Below, piece by piece: positions 46,173 to 54,848 of a stretch of DNA of 64,000 nt (position 1 is its first letter; each line of letters starts with the position of its first letter). Under the pieces are notes generated by a model. That model worked only from the letters and a program-made list of their open reading frames with translations, was not told the DNA's origin and searched no databases. Source of the DNA: Neolewinella aurantiaca (GTDB taxonomy: Bacteria; Bacteroidota; Bacteroidia; Chitinophagales; Saprospiraceae); assembly GCF_008014675.1 (NCBI RefSeq), contig NZ_VOXD01000006.1, positions 8,521 to 72,520 of the forward strand, in the 5' to 3' direction. The position numbers and the translations under genes were made by a program.

Positions 46173-46263
46173 TGCCCCGCTGGCGTAAGCCCTCAACCTT
46201 TAAAATAGGTAAATTTCTAATTCCGGCCCCAGAGGTACTGACAAAAGCGCGAAAACGTTAAAT

Positions 46264-46323
46264 ACTAATGCATTAGTTGTAACTACCAATCCATTAGTAT
46301 ATATTTGTACTAATCAATTAGTA
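46264..46323 (+). promoter_or_regulatory. BlaI-type operator and promoter region
   Basis: A -7 box TATATTTG (46300-46307) and a -33 TTG (46277-46279) are 20 bases apart. Three overlapping dyads surround them: ACTAATGCATTAGT (46264-46277); ATTAGTA at 46293-46299 with TACTAAT at 46308-46314, flanking the -7 box; and that TACTAAT with ATTAGTA at 46317-46323. This is an arrangement for tight autorepression by the BlaI-type product next to it. Confidence 0.8.
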
Positions 46324-46326
46324 ATT

Positions 46327-46689
46327 ATGCAGAAACTAGCCAAACGCGAAGCTCAGATCATGCAGGCCCTCTGGGAACTTGAGCGTGCTTTCGTGAAAGA
46401 CATCGTAGAAATGATGCCCGAGCCACGCCCCCACTACAACTCCGTCTCCACGATGGTAAAGTTGCTCAAACAGAAAGGCTTTGTCGATTTCGAGAAGCAG
46501 GGCAATGCTTACCAGTTCTTCCCCGTCGTCAGCAAAGAAGAGTACCAAAGCAAAGTAGTTGGAGACGTTGTAAAGGGCTTTTTCGATGGTTCTCCGATGA
46601 AGCTCGTCAACTATTTCGCTAAGGAGAAAAAGCTGGACGAAGCAGAACTGGAACGCCTCCTTAAAATGATTAAAGACCAGAAAAAATGA
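46327..46689 (+). CDS. BlaI/MecI family transcriptional repressor (120 aa)
   Basis: Winged-helix repressor of the BlaI/MecI/CopY type, normally inactivated by proteolysis through its BlaR1-like partner. The HTH region reads KREAQIMQALWELERAFVKD, then YNSVSTMVKLLKQKGFVDF, which are family landmarks, and the C-terminal helix is for dimerisation. Its stop overlaps the M56 gene start by 4 bases. Operators lie immediately upstream. Target genes beyond its own operon cannot be told. Confidence 0.93.
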   Translation: MQKLAKREAQIMQALWELERAFVKDIVEMMPEPRPHYNSVSTMVKLLKQKGFVDFEKQGNAYQFFPVVSKEEYQSKVVGDVVKGFFDGSPMKLVNYFAKEKKLDEAELERLLKMIKDQKK

Positions 46690-49247
46690 TTTACCTGATC
46701 CACGCCGGTCTTCTGCTTTCGGGCTGCTTCGCCTACTACTGGTTGTTGCTGCGGAACGAGACCCACTTTTCGCTCAACCGCTGGGTCCTGCTTGGCTGCC
46801 TGGTCGGTTCGCTCGTTTTACCCCTCGTAACGGTGCCTGCCGCCTGGTCGCTCCGGAAAGCGCTGGTGACCGAATCCGTCGTTCCTGATGCAACGGAGCC
46901 TTCTTCGTCCGTAGCTAACACGAGCCTGATTTCCAGGGCCGGTACCAGCGCGACGGAGAGCGCAGCAACCAAGGCAGAGATGACCCCCGCAACGGCTCCC
47001 CCTCCGGCGAGTACCACGACGGGCCAAATCATTACAACGCAAGACCAGCAAACCGCCCGGGCTTCCCTTCCGGCGGGAATCAATTACGGGAAGTTACTGT
47101 GGTTGATCTATCTGGGAGGTGTAGCCATTTTCGGGCTTCACTTTCTGGTTCAACTGGGCTACCTGATCGTGAAGGTGATCCGCCACCCCGGCTTCGATGC
47201 CGGAGGCTTCCACCTCGTGGAGTTGAAAGAAGAGGCGGCCCCCTACTCTTTCTGGAACCGGGTATTCCTGAACCCCGATCGCTACGACCCTGAGACGTAC
47301 CACCAGATCGTACAACACGAGGCGGTGCACGTTCGGCAACGGCACAGCATCGACCTTCTCCTCGCTGAGCTCGTCGTGATTGTGCAGTGGTGCAACCCCT
47401 TCGCCTGGCTCTACCGGCGGGCCATCGAGAACAACCTCGAATTTTTGACCGATGCGGAGGTGATTCGCCAGGGCGAAGACCCGGTCGATTACCAGATGAG
47501 CCTCGTAAAGGTTGCCGTTCCCAATTTCCCTCTCGGCCTCACAACCAGCTACAACCAATCCCTTCTTGAAAAGCGTATCACCATGATGAAATCCAAAAAA
47601 TCCTCCCTGGCTTCCGGCTGGAAGTACCTCACCATCCTCCCCCTGCTCCTGCTTTCCGTGATTCAGTTCAATGCGGTAGCGCAAACAGCGCCGGTGCCCG
47701 CGCCTGACCACGAGGCCGCGTCTCCCGTTGCGATCCCTCACCCTGCACCTGCTGCCGAGCCCGTTTCCGCACCCGCCGAAACGGCTATTGCCGTAGCGGT
47801 AAGCCCCGTAGCGGCTTCGGAGGCGACGTCCTTCCCGTTGCCCGCCATGACCGTTCAGGTCTCCCCTGCCCCCGCGGTAACTCCAGTGCCGGATGTGGTG
47901 ATTCTCCCCGTAGCAAATCCGGCCGTAAGTGCGACCAACGAAGATTTCGACAAGGCCCGCCGCAGCTGGACCGCAGAGATCGAAGACGACGAAGTCTGCT
48001 TCACCTTCATCGTTACCCAGGGCGACCGTCAGCACCTTTCAACCAATAGTCGCTGCTTCCCACGCGCCGAACTGGGAACTCTTCCTACCGGACAGACGGG
48101 CGATTTCTCCCTGCAGCGCGAATCGGGAACCGTCACCTTCAACGGCGTTTTCAACGGCCCCGAAGGCTTAGGCAGCTTCGATTTCCTTCCGGACCCGAAC
48201 TTCAGAAAAATGCTGGCCGCCAAGGGGTACGATGGCTACGAAGACATGGAATTGCTCCACTTTTTCTTCATCGACTTCACCTCCGGCTACCTCGACTACC
48301 TGAACCGCGAAGACTACAAACCTACCGAGCGCGAGCTGTTCAAACTCGCCATCTTCGGCCTTAGCGAAGATGAATTCCGTTCGGCCCTTTCCGGTTACCA
48401 GACCGCAGGTTACGGTAAGCCGGACATGGATAAAATGATCGAACTCCGCATCCATGGCGTAAACGATAAATACATCAACGAACTCTCCGGGCTGGGCTAC
48501 AAAGACCTCACCCTCGACGACGTGATGAAGGCCAGAATTCATGGCCTCAGTGCAGATTTCGTGGAAGACATGACAAAGGCCGGCTTCCGAAAAATGCAAT
48601 TCGACGACATCATCAACCTATCCATTCACGGCGTCTCCAGCGCGTATGTTGCGGAACTCAAAGACCTCGGTTACGACAACCTGAGCCCTGATGACGTGCT
48701 GGAAGCACGCATCCATGGTGTCCGGACCGAACACATCGAAAACCTGCGCGAAGCAGGGTTAGGTAACCTTTCGCTCGAAGATGCCCGCAATGCAGCCATT
48801 CACGGAGTAAACGCAAGCTACGTCAGCGAACTGGCTGAGCTCGGTTACACAAGCCTGAAAATAGACGACGTGATTACCGCTAAAATTCATGGCGTAAGCA
48901 AGCGCAAAATCGGAGATCTTAAAAAGGCTGGCCTTACTGGACTCTCGCTTGATGACGCCAGCAAAGCCGCCATTCACGGTGTGAATGCAGACCAGGTACA
49001 GGAGCTCCGGGACATGGGATACACGGAACTGGAATTCGACGATTACGTAACCGCCCGTATCCACGGCATTACGCCTCGTTTCGTACAATCTTACGAGGTC
49101 CTCGGCTACGGGAAAATTCCTTTTGAGCAACTGACGAAGCTCAAAATTCACGGGGTTTCTGCTGATTACATCCGTAAATACCGACGGGACGGGGATGACA
49201 TCAACGATCTGATCGGCGATAAGATTCGTGGTCGTCACCGCAACTAG
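46686..49247 (+). CDS. M56 (BlaR1-like) membrane metallopeptidase with C-terminal IHG repeats (853 aa)
   Basis: Membrane zinc protease thought to sense a signal and trigger BlaI cleavage. N-terminal helices are at about 5-25, 33-55, and about 140-165; the zinc motif HEAVH (about residue 217) sits in QHEAVHVRQRHSIDLLLAEL with the distal Glu region NNLEFLTDAEVI. Another helix (about 315-333) leads to an Ala/Pro-rich linker, a beta-rich domain, and about eight 29-residue repeats of IHGV-x-Y-x-EL-x-LGY-x-L-x-DD type (about residues 585-825). The repeats are probably extracytoplasmic and replace the penicillin-binding sensor of BlaR1. Coupled to blaI by a 4-base overlap. Confidence 0.88.
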   Translation: MIYLIHAGLLLSGCFAYYWLLLRNETHFSLNRWVLLGCLVGSLVLPLVTVPAAWSLRKALVTESVVPDATEPSSSVANTSLISRAGTSATESAATKAEMTPATAPPPASTTTGQIITTQDQQTARASLPAGINYGKLLWLIYLGGVAIFGLHFLVQLGYLIVKVIRHPGFDAGGFHLVELKEEAAPYSFWNRVFLNPDRYDPETYHQIVQHEAVHVRQRHSIDLLLAELVVIVQWCNPFAWLYRRAIENNLEFLTDAEVIRQGEDPVDYQMSLVKVAVPNFPLGLTTSYNQSLLEKRITMMKSKKSSLASGWKYLTILPLLLLSVIQFNAVAQTAPVPAPDHEAASPVAIPHPAPAAEPVSAPAETAIAVAVSPVAASEATSFPLPAMTVQVSPAPAVTPVPDVVILPVANPAVSATNEDFDKARRSWTAEIEDDEVCFTFIVTQGDRQHLSTNSRCFPRAELGTLPTGQTGDFSLQRESGTVTFNGVFNGPEGLGSFDFLPDPNFRKMLAAKGYDGYEDMELLHFFFIDFTSGYLDYLNREDYKPTERELFKLAIFGLSEDEFRSALSGYQTAGYGKPDMDKMIELRIHGVNDKYINELSGLGYKDLTLDDVMKARIHGLSADFVEDMTKAGFRKMQFDDIINLSIHGVSSAYVAELKDLGYDNLSPDDVLEARIHGVRTEHIENLREAGLGNLSLEDARNAAIHGVNASYVSELAELGYTSLKIDDVITAKIHGVSKRKIGDLKKAGLTGLSLDDASKAAIHGVNADQVQELRDMGYTELEFDDYVTARIHGITPRFVQSYEVLGYGKIPFEQLTKLKIHGVSADYIRKYRRDGDDINDLIGDKIRGRHRN

Positions 49248-49274
49248 AAATTACACGTTGTTGAGTTTTAGTAC

Positions 49275-49316
49275 CGCGGCCCGGAAACGTTTGTGTTTCC
49301 GGGCCGCGCTTTTTTA
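49275..49316 (+). terminator. Strong intrinsic terminator after the M56 gene
   Basis: A perfect 14-bp stem (CGCGGCCCGGAAAC and complement) with a 6-base loop is followed by a T run. It ends the blaI-M56 transcript. Confidence 0.92.
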
Positions 49317-49390
49317 ATCACCCTACATTAACCGGACGATGACAACCCAATGGCCCGACATCCGTTTCTCTGGGTAACAAAACTCATCAC

Positions 49391-50092
49391 ATGTATTCCC
49401 GCGCTTTGTTTTTCATACTATCGGTCTTCATCCTCGTAGGTTGCGGCGACTCCAACGGGCTCGCCAGCATAGAGTCTTCGGATCAACATCCCTTTTACGC
49501 CCGCCACCCGAAAGACCCAAAAACCGGGAAGTACCTGGAAAACGAACTTGGATTCCCCGGCAACCACCCAACCGACCCGGCAACAGGAGCTCCTGCCCCC
49601 GAGCCCGTCCGTGATTGGAATTACATCGATCAGCTTGAGCGTCCCTTCGGCTCCGACAGCCTGCGGGGAAAGGTTTACGTCGCCGAATTTTTCTTCACCT
49701 CCTGCCCCACCATCTGCCCTAAGGTAAAGGGCCAGATGTTGCGCCTGGAAGAAGAATTTGCCGACGAGCCCGACTTCCGGATGGTCTCCTTTACCGTAGA
49801 CCCCAAGCGCGACACACCCGAAAAAATGAAGATGTACGCCGAGCAACTCGGCACAAAAAACATGGACCGCTGGCGCTATATCTACGGAGACCGCTTCGAG
49901 ATCAGTGAGTTGGATGCCGACTACCTCAGCATCGCTGAAGAGAACCCGGATGCTCCCGGTGGTTTCGATCACAGTGGCTACATCGTTCTGGTTGATCGTA
50001 ATGGTTTTGTGCGCTCCTACGCCAGCGGGCTGAAGCCGGAGGAGGTTGACTTCCTGATGAAAGACATCAGGCTCTTGCTCGATGCGAAATAG
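49391..50092 (+). CDS. SCO1/SenC family lipoprotein (233 aa)
   Basis: Thioredoxin-fold copper chaperone for cytochrome oxidase assembly, tethered in the periplasm. The lipobox is ILVGC (Cys 18). The copper site is complete: CxxxC in FTSCPTICP (about residues 109-113) and the histidine in GGFDHSGYIVLVD. An N-terminal linker is proline-rich. Length is usual. It stands alone, ending close to a 121-base palindromic element that separates it from the convergent HD gene. No oxidase genes are in the window. Confidence 0.92.
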   Translation: MYSRALFFILSVFILVGCGDSNGLASIESSDQHPFYARHPKDPKTGKYLENELGFPGNHPTDPATGAPAPEPVRDWNYIDQLERPFGSDSLRGKVYVAEFFFTSCPTICPKVKGQMLRLEEEFADEPDFRMVSFTVDPKRDTPEKMKMYAEQLGTKNMDRWRYIYGDRFEISELDADYLSIAEENPDAPGGFDHSGYIVLVDRNGFVRSYASGLKPEEVDFLMKDIRLLLDAK

Positions 50093-50101
50093 CTTTTTGC
50101 G

Positions 50102-50222
50102 CACTACTGGACATTTCGCTTCGCGGCTTCTTCGAGGTTTGGTTCCCTCTCCGCTGAGCCTTAGGCGAAGCTTGCTGGAGAGGGCGGAGGGTGAGGTGGA
50201 AAATCAAAAATGTCCAGTAGTG
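50102..50222. repeat. 121-base element with 15-bp perfect inverted ends
   Basis: CACTACTGGACATTT (50102-50116) is exactly matched in reverse at 50208-50222. Inside is another hairpin (CTCTCC to GGAGAG). It lies between two convergent genes and could be a bidirectional terminator or a small MITE-like element. No coding potential. Confidence 0.75.
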
Positions 50223-50233
50223 TGAGCCTTTTG

Positions 50234-50839
50234 TTACAACTGCCCTAACTCCCGCTCCAGGTTACTGCGCGCTGCGTCTTCCCACTGCCCGCGGGCGATA
50301 GCGCCGTGGTATATGTATGGCTTTTCCAGAAAATGGCGCAGTGCTTTTTTGCGGCCGGGACGATAAACGAAGTCGGGAAACATCCCGAACTCCTTCCTGA
50401 TGGCGCGGGTGTATTCGTCATAGCCGGCGGGGTCCCGCGCGAGAACAGCGAGGTCCAGGTCCACCAAAAGGGCTTCCTCTTCGGTAGTTGCTGCGTGGGT
50501 TTTGGTGGTCATTATCAGTTGATGACAGCGGCTTTGGCCGGCTTCACTCACGCCCGCTTTTTGCAGAAAAGCCACTGCCTTGACGGCGCTTCGGGCTTCA
50601 TTATCTTTTCGGCCGGCACGGTACACGATGTCGTGGTAAATCAGGGCAATCCCGAATACGGGCTCGGCAGCAGGTGCAGGGGAAGGTAAAAGGCAAGGCA
50701 GATGACCCAGCATTTCTTCCAGGTGATTGAAGTTATGGTACGCACGGCCATCGTATGCTTTTGCTATCGCAGACCATTCGCCCGAAAGCGCTGGCTCCAA
50801 CCCTTTAATACACGCCGCGAAGTAATGGGCTGGTTTCAT
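50234..50839 (-). CDS. Predicted metal-dependent HD-superfamily phosphohydrolase (201 aa)
   Basis: HD-fold hydrolase of the COG4339 type. Conserved metal ligands are visible: H in YHNFNHLEEML (about residue 35), the HD pair in IYHDIVY, and a later H in CHQLIMTTKTH with VDLDLAVLARD. It likely acts on a phosphorylated small molecule, but the substrate is not known. The frame is open to 50869, but that part would overlap the nadC -7 box, so the ATG at 50839 is preferred. Divergent to nadC. Confidence 0.82.
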   Translation of the reverse strand: MKPAHYFAACIKGLEPALSGEWSAIAKAYDGRAYHNFNHLEEMLGHLPCLLPSPAPAAEPVFGIALIYHDIVYRAGRKDNEARSAVKAVAFLQKAGVSEAGQSRCHQLIMTTKTHAATTEEEALLVDLDLAVLARDPAGYDEYTRAIRKEFGMFPDFVYRPGRKKALRHFLEKPYIYHGAIARGQWEDAARSNLERELGQL

Positions 50840-50853
50840 GCTGGTAAAACGAC

Positions 50854-50861
50854 TAACTTTG
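50854..50861 (+). promoter_or_regulatory. Bacteroidota -7 box (TAACTTTG) of nadC
   Basis: A perfect TAnnTTTG element 20 bases before the nadC ATG, within the divergent promoter region shared with the HD gene. Confidence 0.7.
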
Positions 50862-50880
50862 CGGCTCAAAATAAGAAAAT

Positions 50881-51750
50881 ATGTCTACCACTCCAATGTC
50901 CGAACCCCTTCGTCAGCGCATCCTTCAGTTTATCAACGAGGCGTTGGCCGAAGATGTAGGGCCCGGAGACTACACCAGCGAAGCCACCATCCCCGCCAGT
51001 AACCGGGACACAGCCCGCTTATTGGTAAAAGACGTTGGCGTTCTGGCCGGCGTGGAAGTTGCCCAAATGATCTTCCTGGCCGTAGACCCTACTGCAGAGT
51101 TCGAGCAGAAGATGAACGACGGCGACCTGATGCACCCGGGCGACGAAGCCTTCTTCGTTACCTGTAACTCCCGTGCGCTGCTGCAGGCCGAACGCCTGGT
51201 GCTAAACACCATGCAACGGATGAGCGGCATTGCCACCCTCTCCAACCGCTACGCTTTCGAAGTAGAGGACCTGCCCGTAACCGTACTCGATACGCGCAAG
51301 ACAACCCCCAACCTCCGCTTTTTGGAGAAATGGGCCGTTCGTCTGGGTGGTTGCAGCAATTACCGCGACGGGCTTTACGACCGCATCATGATCAAGGACA
51401 ACCACGTTGACGCGGCTGGCTCTATCACCGCTGCCATCGAGGGGGTACAGGCCTTTTTCTCGGAAAACAACATGAAACTACCCATCACCGTCGAGGTTCG
51501 TAACCTTGTGGAGTTGATGGAGGTCCTGAAAATCGGGCAGGTCGACCGTATTATGCTCGACAACTTCGAGGTGCCCATTCTGAAAGAAGCCATTGCCCAC
51601 ATCGATGGCCGCTTCGAGACCGAAGCCAGTGGTGGCATCACCCTGAAGAGCATCCGCCAGATTGCCCAAACGGGGGTAGACTTCATTTCCGTCGGAGCGC
51701 TCACGCATTCAGCTACCAGCCTGGATTTGAGCCTGAAAGTGGTGAAGTAG
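50881..51750 (+). CDS. nadC: Nicotinate-nucleotide pyrophosphorylase, carboxylating (289 aa)
   Basis: Converts quinolinate and PRPP to nicotinate mononucleotide in de novo NAD synthesis. Motifs include TRKTTPNLR (about residue 139), RLGGCSNYRDGLYD, IKDNH (lysine and histidine of the active site), DRIMLDNF and EASGGITL. Length is normal. It has its own -7 box. nadE lies 7 kb further along, with no nadA or nadB in the window. A second ATG five codons in (MSEPL) is also possible. Confidence 0.95.
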   Translation: MSTTPMSEPLRQRILQFINEALAEDVGPGDYTSEATIPASNRDTARLLVKDVGVLAGVEVAQMIFLAVDPTAEFEQKMNDGDLMHPGDEAFFVTCNSRALLQAERLVLNTMQRMSGIATLSNRYAFEVEDLPVTVLDTRKTTPNLRFLEKWAVRLGGCSNYRDGLYDRIMIKDNHVDAAGSITAAIEGVQAFFSENNMKLPITVEVRNLVELMEVLKIGQVDRIMLDNFEVPILKEAIAHIDGRFETEASGGITLKSIRQIAQTGVDFISVGALTHSATSLDLSLKVVK

Positions 51751-51775
51751 GGGGTAGTTTGTAGTAAGGTAGTGA

Positions 51776-51868
51776 GTAGTGCTGCCGCAATTACCGTTCG
51801 CGGCGCTACGTTTACTCACCCAGGGCGAACAAACCTAGCGAAGTAATTGGTTACGGCGGCAGCACTAC
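51776..51868. repeat. Palindromic spacer between convergent genes (12-bp ends)
   Basis: GTAGTGCTGCCG (51776-51787) faces its exact complement at 51857-51868, giving a 93-base hairpin between nadC and the SRAP gene. It may end both transcripts. No gene seen. Confidence 0.6.
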
Positions 51869-51878
51869 CTCCTGCCCG

Positions 51879-52559
51879 CTAACCAATCGGCTGGTGCAAT
51901 TCTGCGCCATTGTTCCGCACATTGCCCACCAGGGGTGAAACGGGATAGTATTCGAGCGTACCGTCGGGCGGCGTGGTGAGCAGGTTGAGAACTTGCGGAA
52001 GCGGTGTTTCCGCTGCCAGCCATTCCTCCTGCGCGGCTTCGTTGCTGAGCAGCATGGGCATCCGGTCGTGGATGGGGTTCATTTCTTTGTTTGGGGCACC
52101 AGTGATGATGGAATAGGTAAAGACAGGTTTAGCGTCGGGTTCTTCCTTTGGTTGCCATTGCTCCCAGATACCCGCCATCACCAGCAAATTGCCGTTGGCG
52201 GGTTTGATACGAAAGGGCTGCTTTTTACCATCGCGGCGTTGCCACTCGTAGAAACTGTCGGCCAGTACCAGGCAGCGCCGCTCGCGGATGGGCTTACGGA
52301 AACTCGGCTTATCCTCAATTCCTTCGCTGCGGGCGTTAATCATGCGGGCGCCGATTTTCAGGTCTTTGGCCCAGAAGGGTACAAGGCCCCAGCGGAAGGT
52401 AGCGAGTTGATCGGGCGCATGGTTGGTCAGCACCAGGCCGTTTTGGGTAGGGGCTACATTATAGTTTTCCGCCAATCCGCCAGCGGGCAATTTCAACTGA
52501 CGGGAGAATTGTTTCCGGAGTTGCTCTTCGGTAATCACAATGCTGTAGCGGCCGCACAT
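51879..52559 (-). CDS. SOS response-associated peptidase, SRAP/YedK/HMCES type (226 aa)
   Basis: Forms a thiazolidine crosslink with abasic sites in single-stranded DNA to protect them. The catalytic Cys2 (MCGRYS), NVAPTQN, FRWGLVPFWAKD, NARSEGI, RCLVLADSFYEW (with Glu) and the histidine in IHDRMPMLL are all present. Length is standard. It stands alone on minus, with no SOS box recognised upstream. A plus-strand reading frame across this gene is a mirror artefact. Confidence 0.94.
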   Translation of the reverse strand: MCGRYSIVITEEQLRKQFSRQLKLPAGGLAENYNVAPTQNGLVLTNHAPDQLATFRWGLVPFWAKDLKIGARMINARSEGIEDKPSFRKPIRERRCLVLADSFYEWQRRDGKKQPFRIKPANGNLLVMAGIWEQWQPKEEPDAKPVFTYSIITGAPNKEMNPIHDRMPMLLSNEAAQEEWLAAETPLPQVLNLLTTPPDGTLEYYPVSPLVGNVRNNGAELHQPIG

Positions 52560-52623
52560 AACCTGAATTTTAATTTAGTGTCTTTTAGTTCAAGGCAGCA
52601 ATGGTTCGTAAGGTTCATTTTAC

Positions 52624-52641
52624 GGGCGCAAACGCAGGTGC
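52624..52641 (-). repeat. Dispersed 20-mer copy (first of an inverted pair)
   Basis: GGGCGCAAACGCAGGTGC on plus. It faces the copy at 52724 with about 80 bases between, so the two could pair as a hairpin. Confidence 0.8.
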
Positions 52642-52723
52642 CACAAAGGTTGGAGCAGCAAGGTACAAACGCATGCGCCCCTTCATTTCGCTTCTCTTTC
52701 GTTGCTCCTCGGTCAACCTGCCC

Positions 52724-52741
52724 TGCACCTGCGTGCGCGCC
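52724..52741 (+). repeat. Dispersed 20-mer copy (second of an inverted pair)
   Basis: TGCACCTGCGTGCGCGCC, a full match apart from the first T; 64 bases before the M3 peptidase start. Confidence 0.8.
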
Positions 52742-52805
52742 AAAGAAAACAAACCACCCCGAAAAAGCCTTTTCCCTAACAAACCAACGAATCAAAGCTC
52801 AAAAA

Positions 52806-54509
52806 ATGTCCACTAACCCACAAGCTGCCTTTCCCGATTTCGACTACCAACGCCCCGATCTGGAGCAAGCCGAGAAAGCATTTCGGGCCGTACTGGCCGA
52901 GTTGGAAGCCGCCGACTCGATCAACAGCGCCATCGCTGCAGTAGAGCAGATCGACAGTATCCGCGCCGGCATCGCAACGATGCAAAACATCAGTTACATC
53001 CGGTACAGCATCAATACGCGGGACGAGTTCTACAAAACCGAAAAGGCATGGTTCGATGAGCACCTGCCCGCCACCCAGGGTTGGAGTATGGACTATTACC
53101 GCGCACTGATCAACAGCAAACACCGCGCTGCACTAGAGCAAAAATTCGGAAGCCAGCTCTTCGACACCGCCGAATTGAGCATCAAAACTTTCAAGCCCGA
53201 GATCATCGAAGATATGCAGGCTGCCAATAAAGGTTACAGCGAGTATACCGAACTGAAGGGCGGAGCCAAAATCGACCTCGATGGTAAAACCTATACGCTG
53301 AGCAGCATCATTCCCCTCGAACAAGTAGCCGACCGCGAAGAGCGCCACCGCGCCAGCAAAGCCAAATGGGACTGGATGGCCGAACATTCAGATCAGTTCG
53401 AGACCATCTATCACGACCTCGTTCAGGTACGCCACGGAATGGCCCAGAAGCTTGGTTACAATAACTACGTAGGCCTCGGTTACGCCAATATGAACCGTAC
53501 CGATTACGGCCCGGAGCAGGTTGCTAATTTCCGTCGGCAGGTAAAGCAACACATCGTTCCCATTGCCCAAAAGCTGGCAAAATCTCAGGCAGAACGCATC
53601 GGAGTGGACCGCCTGACCTACTACGATGTGAACTTCCGCTTCCCCGATGGCAACCCAAAGCCAGTAGGAGAAATGGCCGACACCGTAGCCGCAGCCCGCA
53701 AACTCTACGATGGCCTCAGCCATGAAACCGGAGACTTTTTCCGCCTCCTCGAAGACCGCCAACTGATGGACCTGGAAGCCAAAGACGGCAAAGCAACCGG
53801 AGGCTACTGTACTTACATCAATGATTACGGTGCCCCGTATATCTTCAGTAACTTCAACCGGACGAGCCACGATGTAGACGTCCTTACCCACGAGTTTGGT
53901 CATGCCTTTCAGGTATATTCCAGCCGCCACCAGAAGCCGATGGAGTACAACTGGCCCACCTACGACGCGGCCGAAATCCACAGCATGAGTATGGAGTTCT
54001 TCGCCTATCCCGGCGTACCCGACTTCTTCGGCAAAGACGCCAAGAAATACTACTACGCCCACCTCGAGAGCGCGATGCGCTTTCTGCCCTACGGCTGTGC
54101 CGTAGATGAGTTTCAACACCTCGTTTACGAAAACCCGACCTGGAGCCCGGCCGAACGCAACGCCGCCTGGAAACGCCTCGAAAGCGAGTACCTCCCGCAC
54201 GTAGATTACTCCGACCATCCGTTTCTCGACAAGGGCACCTACTGGCAGAGCCAGCTCCACATCTTCGGCATGCCGTTCTATTACATCGATTACTGCCTGG
54301 CTCAGATCTGCGCCTTCCAGTTCTGGCTAAAAGACGAAGCCGATCATGCAAGTGCCTGGGCCGACTACGTCGAACTCTGCAAAGCCGGAGGATCAAAATC
54401 TTTTCTCAAGCTCGTTGAACTTGCCCGGCTAGAGAACCCCTTCGAAGACGGAGTGATGGAGAAGATTGCAGCCAAGGTTACGGAGCGGTTAGGAGAGTTG
54501 GCCGGGTAG
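52806..54509 (+). CDS. M3 family metallopeptidase, oligoendopeptidase F type (567 aa)
   Basis: Cytosolic zinc peptidase that cuts short peptides. HEFGH (about residues 362-366) and the distal glutamate in AEIHSMSMEFF are present, together with the typical PYIFSNFNRTSHDVD approach and SQLHIFGMPFYYIDY near the C-terminus. Length matches the subfamily. The frame is open for a long way upstream, but only because it mirrors the opposite-strand SRAP gene and then crosses non-coding repeat copies; the ATG at 52806 starts the normal N-terminus. Confidence 0.92.
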   Translation: MSTNPQAAFPDFDYQRPDLEQAEKAFRAVLAELEAADSINSAIAAVEQIDSIRAGIATMQNISYIRYSINTRDEFYKTEKAWFDEHLPATQGWSMDYYRALINSKHRAALEQKFGSQLFDTAELSIKTFKPEIIEDMQAANKGYSEYTELKGGAKIDLDGKTYTLSSIIPLEQVADREERHRASKAKWDWMAEHSDQFETIYHDLVQVRHGMAQKLGYNNYVGLGYANMNRTDYGPEQVANFRRQVKQHIVPIAQKLAKSQAERIGVDRLTYYDVNFRFPDGNPKPVGEMADTVAAARKLYDGLSHETGDFFRLLEDRQLMDLEAKDGKATGGYCTYINDYGAPYIFSNFNRTSHDVDVLTHEFGHAFQVYSSRHQKPMEYNWPTYDAAEIHSMSMEFFAYPGVPDFFGKDAKKYYYAHLESAMRFLPYGCAVDEFQHLVYENPTWSPAERNAAWKRLESEYLPHVDYSDHPFLDKGTYWQSQLHIFGMPFYYIDYCLAQICAFQFWLKDEADHASAWADYVELCKAGGSKSFLKLVELARLENPFEDGVMEKIAAKVTERLGELAG

Positions 54510-54567
54510 CTGTTTCCTTAACGTTTTTTTAGTCTGTAAGCCAGGGTGCGCCTACCGATTACGACCG

Positions 54568-54575
54568 TACCTTTG
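54568..54575 (+). promoter_or_regulatory. Bacteroidota -7 box (TACCTTTG) of the pterin dehydratase gene
   Basis: A perfect TAnnTTTG box 27 bases before the ATG at 54603. It rules out the upstream in-frame start at 54546. Confidence 0.7.
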
Positions 54576-54602
54576 TGTTTTCCGTACCCAAGAACCAAAA
54601 CC

Positions 54603-54848
54603 ATGCCCTTCACCGAAAAAGATAACGCCCTCCGGGCAGAGTTCAAGTTCGAAGACTTTACCCAGGCCTTTGCCTTTATGACCGAAGTGGCCTTTGCTGC
54701 CGAAGCGGCCAACCATCACCCCAACTGGAGCAACGTTTACAATACAGTATCCGTAAACCTGACTACCCACGATGCCGGCAACACCGTGACCCAAAAGGAC
54801 CACGACCTTGCCTCCGCCATCGCCAAGATTTACGGTAAATATGCTTAG
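54603..54848 (+). CDS. 4a-hydroxytetrahydrobiopterin dehydratase-like protein (81 aa)
   Basis: PCD/DCoH-family enzyme that recycles oxidised pterin cofactor for aromatic amino acid hydroxylases or similar enzymes. The signature is clear: ANHHPNWSNVYN (about residues 38-49) with the catalytic histidines, then LTTHDAGN and DLASAI. It is slightly shorter than usual (about 95-110) at the N-terminus. Its last bases overlap the following gene start by 8 bases. No hydroxylase gene is in the window. Confidence 0.88.
   Translation: MPFTEKDNALRAEFKFEDFTQAFAFMTEVAFAAEAANHHPNWSNVYNTVSVNLTTHDAGNTVTQKDHDLASAIAKIYGKYA

Noticed and set aside
51993-52805. Long N-terminal extension of the M3 peptidase frame
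   Set aside because: It mirrors the SRAP gene on the opposite strand and crosses two dispersed 20-mer copies. The peptidase start at 52806 gives the normal family N-terminus.
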